A DNA stretch of 64,000 bases from Helicobacteraceae bacterium (GTDB taxonomy: Bacteria; Campylobacterota; Campylobacteria; Campylobacterales; Sulfurimonadaceae), in assembly GCA_013138865.1 (NCBI GenBank), contig WTBY01000052.1, positions 1 to 64,000 of the forward strand, read 5' to 3'. Under the pieces are notes generated by a model. That model ran no database searches. It saw nothing but the letters and a program-made list of their open reading frames with translations, and was not told the DNA's origin. Made by a program: the position numbers and the translations under genes. Below are positions 62,064 through 64,000 of this stretch, piece after piece. The stretch's first letter is position 1, and each line of letters opens with the position of its first letter.

Positions 62064-62701
62064 TCACACTTAAAAATGTAATTAACATTTAGTGATTGAG
62101 TAGTTTTATTCTCAATAGGCGAACTAACAGCTGAATTCATAGCCATTGACTTCATCATAATAGGTTGTGGATAGTGAGCATTTGAGTTTAGTGTTATTTT
62201 TTTAGTATGACAGTACTCATAAAAAGTGTTTAACTTTTTAGTATAAGTTTTTGCATACTTATATGCTTCATCTTCTAGTGAGTCAGCTATATTCTCTTTT
62301 TCATTTTCACTTAGAACAAAATTCAGAGGTTGCTGATTTATACGGAAGCTATTTAAACTTTTCATTTGAGTAAGTAGATTTTCATATTTTATGTTGTCTT
62401 TAAACTCACAGTTAAAATTCATATTTCCTTTATATAGCTCTTGTGGAAATTTTTCTTTTTTTGTAACTTTTAAAGTTGTAAAAATAGAGTATTTTCCACC
62501 TACACAAATATTACTATTCTTAGCGAATGCAGTAGCTTTTTTAAAAGCTTTCTCTATTTTATAAGACTCATTATCTTTCATACTTATAGAAAAAGAGGCA
62601 GTTTTATTTTTTGCAACACTAGAAATAGTAAATGTTTTACTCTTTATAATTTCAAGTGCATTAAGATTTACGATAAGTAAAAATAGTAGAAGTAGTTTCA
62701 T
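62060..62701 (-). CDS. SIMPL (DUF541) domain exported protein
   Basis: 213 aa from the ATG of MKLLLLFLLIVNLNA (signal peptide), with AAAGG upstream; the start overlaps the preceding stop (TAATG). EAYKYAKTYTKKLNTFYEYC and [11 protein letters not shown] fit the SIMPL/YggE fold. Periplasmic, function unknown. Convergent with the radical SAM gene (4-nt overlap). Confidence 0.7.
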   Translation of the reverse strand: MKLLLLFLLIVNLNALEIIKSKTFTISSVAKNKTASFSISMKDNESYKIEKAFKKATAFAKNSNICVGGKYSIFTTLKVTKKEKFPQELYKGNMNFNCEFKDNIKYENLLTQMKSLNSFRINQQPLNFVLSENEKENIADSLEDEAYKYAKTYTKKLNTFYEYCHTKKITLNSNAHYPQPIMMKSMAMNSAVSSPIENKTTQSLNVNYIFKCD

Positions 62702-63435
62702 TACATAAGCCTTTGTGTAGTTGGTGGACAAGTTTTAAAAGCATTTTTAAATGCTCCGCTTAGAACAGTTTTATTTTTTCCTAGAGCTAAAGGTTCCATA
62801 AAATAAGCTACTCTTTTAGCATCATCTTTTTCAAAGTTACGATCATGAATATAAGCAATCTCTTTGCCTAATTCTTCAACTTTAGCAGTTATATGTTGCG
62901 CATAGGCATATATTTTATGATGATGGCGATCGAACTTATGACCCCATCCAAAAAACACAAACTTACCGCTTATACTTAAATTTTTGTAATCTTGATAACA
63001 TAGCTCTTTATCAAACATTGTGAACTGTTCACTGTATAATCTATCAAGATCAGCGTCAAAATACTCTAGTGCTGAAGTTGGTTGTATGTCTGCTTTGTTT
63101 AGTCTAAATAGGTATTTAACCTCTATTAGCTTACCTCTGTAACCATCTTTTATAGCTGAGCCAAAAAGGTTACAAGCGTTGTCAAAATTAAGCTCTTTAA
63201 ACTCTCCATCAAATTCATAACCTTGAGCTCTAAGAGGTGTTTTATTATTAAACCCTTTAGGTGACATTAAAGGGTTATACAAATAAATAGTTCCTATAAC
63301 ATGTTTACGTTTCTTTTTTAGCTTTGCATTAAGATCTTCAACTGTTATAGTTTCATCTTCTTCTTGCATATAGAGGTATTGCTCTGTTAAATACTCTTCA
63401 TCATAATTTGTTTCAAATTTACCAAATACTTGCAT
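62701..63435 (-). CDS. Hypothetical protein
   Basis: 244 aa, soluble, no signal. Contains a His-rich segment GWGHKFDRHHHKIYAYAQHI (about 163-182) that could bind metal, and an acidic N-terminus. Family not recognised. Coupled to the SIMPL gene. Confidence 0.6.
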   Translation of the reverse strand: MQVFGKFETNYDEEYLTEQYLYMQEEDETITVEDLNAKLKKKRKHVIGTIYLYNPLMSPKGFNNKTPLRAQGYEFDGEFKELNFDNACNLFGSAIKDGYRGKLIEVKYLFRLNKADIQPTSALEYFDADLDRLYSEQFTMFDKELCYQDYKNLSISGKFVFFGWGHKFDRHHHKIYAYAQHITAKVEELGKEIAYIHDRNFEKDDAKRVAYFMEPLALGKNKTVLSGAFKNAFKTCPPTTQRLM

Positions 63436-63442
63436 TTTTTTC

Positions 63443-63871
63443 CTAATCGTGTATTTTATTTAATATTTTACGGTCTAAACACTCTAGATCGATATTTAAT
63501 ATTTTTTTTGTTTTAACTCGTAGTTCTTCTAAAAGTTCTTCTTCATCGTTTCCATCTAGTGGAAAACATACATTTGAACTTTTCACTTCTGTATTGAAAA
63601 AAGATTCAAAAATTTCATTTATTACTGCTGCACCAGAATGATTTGTTGACGTTAAAATAAAAAAATAATATTTACCATAATGAAAAATTGCATCAGAATC
63701 TCTAGGAATCTGCTTTACACACTCTGTGATATCACTACTGTTATAACTACTAAAGTCAGAAAAAAGAATCGTGAACTGCTCATTTTTACTCTCATCAAGT
63801 CTTTTAAACATACCTATACTATATTTTATAAGTGATGTAAAATCACAAAATGCGAACTCCGTAGCTGCCAT
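63443..63871 (-). CDS. Degenerate GGDEF-like small protein
   Basis: 142 aa. FTILFSDFSSYNSSDITECV, then SDAIFHYGKYYFFILTSTNH and SGAAVINEIFESFF match the beta/alpha order of GGDEF domains, but the GGDEF signature itself reads YGKYY. If related, it has lost cyclase activity and may bind a ligand or partner. This is a pattern judgement only. Confidence 0.5.
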   Translation of the reverse strand: MAATEFAFCDFTSLIKYSIGMFKRLDESKNEQFTILFSDFSSYNSSDITECVKQIPRDSDAIFHYGKYYFFILTSTNHSGAAVINEIFESFFNTEVKSSNVCFPLDGNDEEELLEELRVKTKKILNIDLECLDRKILNKIHD

Positions 63872-63874
63872 TTT

Positions 63875-64000
63875 TTACTCCTCTTTGTTAAAAATTTGAC
63901 CAGGTTCCCAGTCGATATAAACACTGTCTTTAATCTCAAAATATGGTGCTTTTATGAAAACAGATTTAAAATCTTTCTCACTCTCGTTACAAAACATATG
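63875..64000 (-). CDS. Partial CDS at the window edge
   Basis: C-terminal 41 residues (ending SVYIDWEPGQIFNKEE), reading off the right end. The stop lies 3 nt upstream of the degenerate GGDEF-like gene, with GAGGAG shared as that gene's ribosome site. No family can be judged. Confidence 0.6.
   Translation of the reverse strand, partial: HMFCNESEKDFKSVFIKAPYFEIKDSVYIDWEPGQIFNKEE

Noticed and set aside
1-64000. CRISPR arrays, rRNA and tRNA genes
   Set aside because: No regularly spaced repeats of 23-40 nt and no recognisable rRNA or complete tRNA found on either strand by reading.

Overview
The window comes from a low-GC member of the Campylobacterota, most likely a Sulfurimonas-like chemolithoautotroph. 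The reasons are the two-subunit ATP citrate lyase of the reductive TCA cycle (aclB-aclA, 18905-22054), FlgR, a FlgP-like protein and FliW of the Campylobacterota flagellar system, a DUF1882-type protein next to glyA, and an Allochromatium-type 2[4Fe-4S] ferredoxin. No rRNA, tRNA or CRISPR array was found. The genus is inferred from gene content, not proven.

Region 1 (1 to about 13,220) is a foreign element with all genes on the plus strand. It opens with at least 423 nt of non-coding DNA and an IS110-family DEDD transposase. Next comes a Rep_trans-type rolling-circle replication protein, a T4-type lysozyme, and a tightly coupled array of small unknown genes that includes several very short ORFs. 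A structured 770-nt non-coding block follows at 9190-9956. Beyond it lies a likely virion module: two adjacent 114-aa proteins, a putative spike, a coiled-coil fibre-like protein and a membrane-anchored coiled-coil protein. I see no Zot-like ATPase, terminase, portal or tail gene. The combination (rolling-circle Rep, lysozyme, spike-like proteins, IS110 recombinase) fits no phage group I can name. It is the best candidate here for an undescribed system.

Region 2 (13,353-23,895) is core metabolism: glyA, a DUF1882 protein, a duplicated 67-nt intergenic repeat, a SPOR protein, trpE, aroE, a pseudopilin, aclBA, a multi-pass membrane protein and trpG/pabA.

Region 3 (about 23,896-27,728) is a small integrated island in the 5' end of trpG/pabA. 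The original first codons of that gene survive at 27,699-27,752, and the island supplies a new start. It carries a RhuM gene, a class III nucleotide cyclase gene overlapped by an unknown partner gene (Pycsar-like in outline), and an ORF in which the N-terminus of a tyrosine integrase is fused to the C-terminus of a type I restriction S subunit.

Region 4 (27,802-40,191, minus strand) holds a sensor kinase, a NUDIX hydrolase and an unusual run of M14 carboxypeptidase, two RimK-like ATP-grasp ligases and an M20 peptidase. A fused aldolase/short-chain dehydrogenase and two related lipoproteins follow.

Region 5 (40,511-64,000) is mostly housekeeping: peroxiredoxin, ferredoxin, Ppx/GppA, leuA, and the ffh-rpsP-khpA-rimM-trmD-rplS cluster. 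Then come a large cadherin/MshQ-like surface protein behind a highly structured leader, fliW, proC, gyrA, FlgP-like, flgR, asd, hemE, a radical SAM protein and several unknown genes at the right edge. The palindrome CGATCG is common in core genes but was not seen in Region 1 or the Region 3 island, which independently supports their foreign origin.
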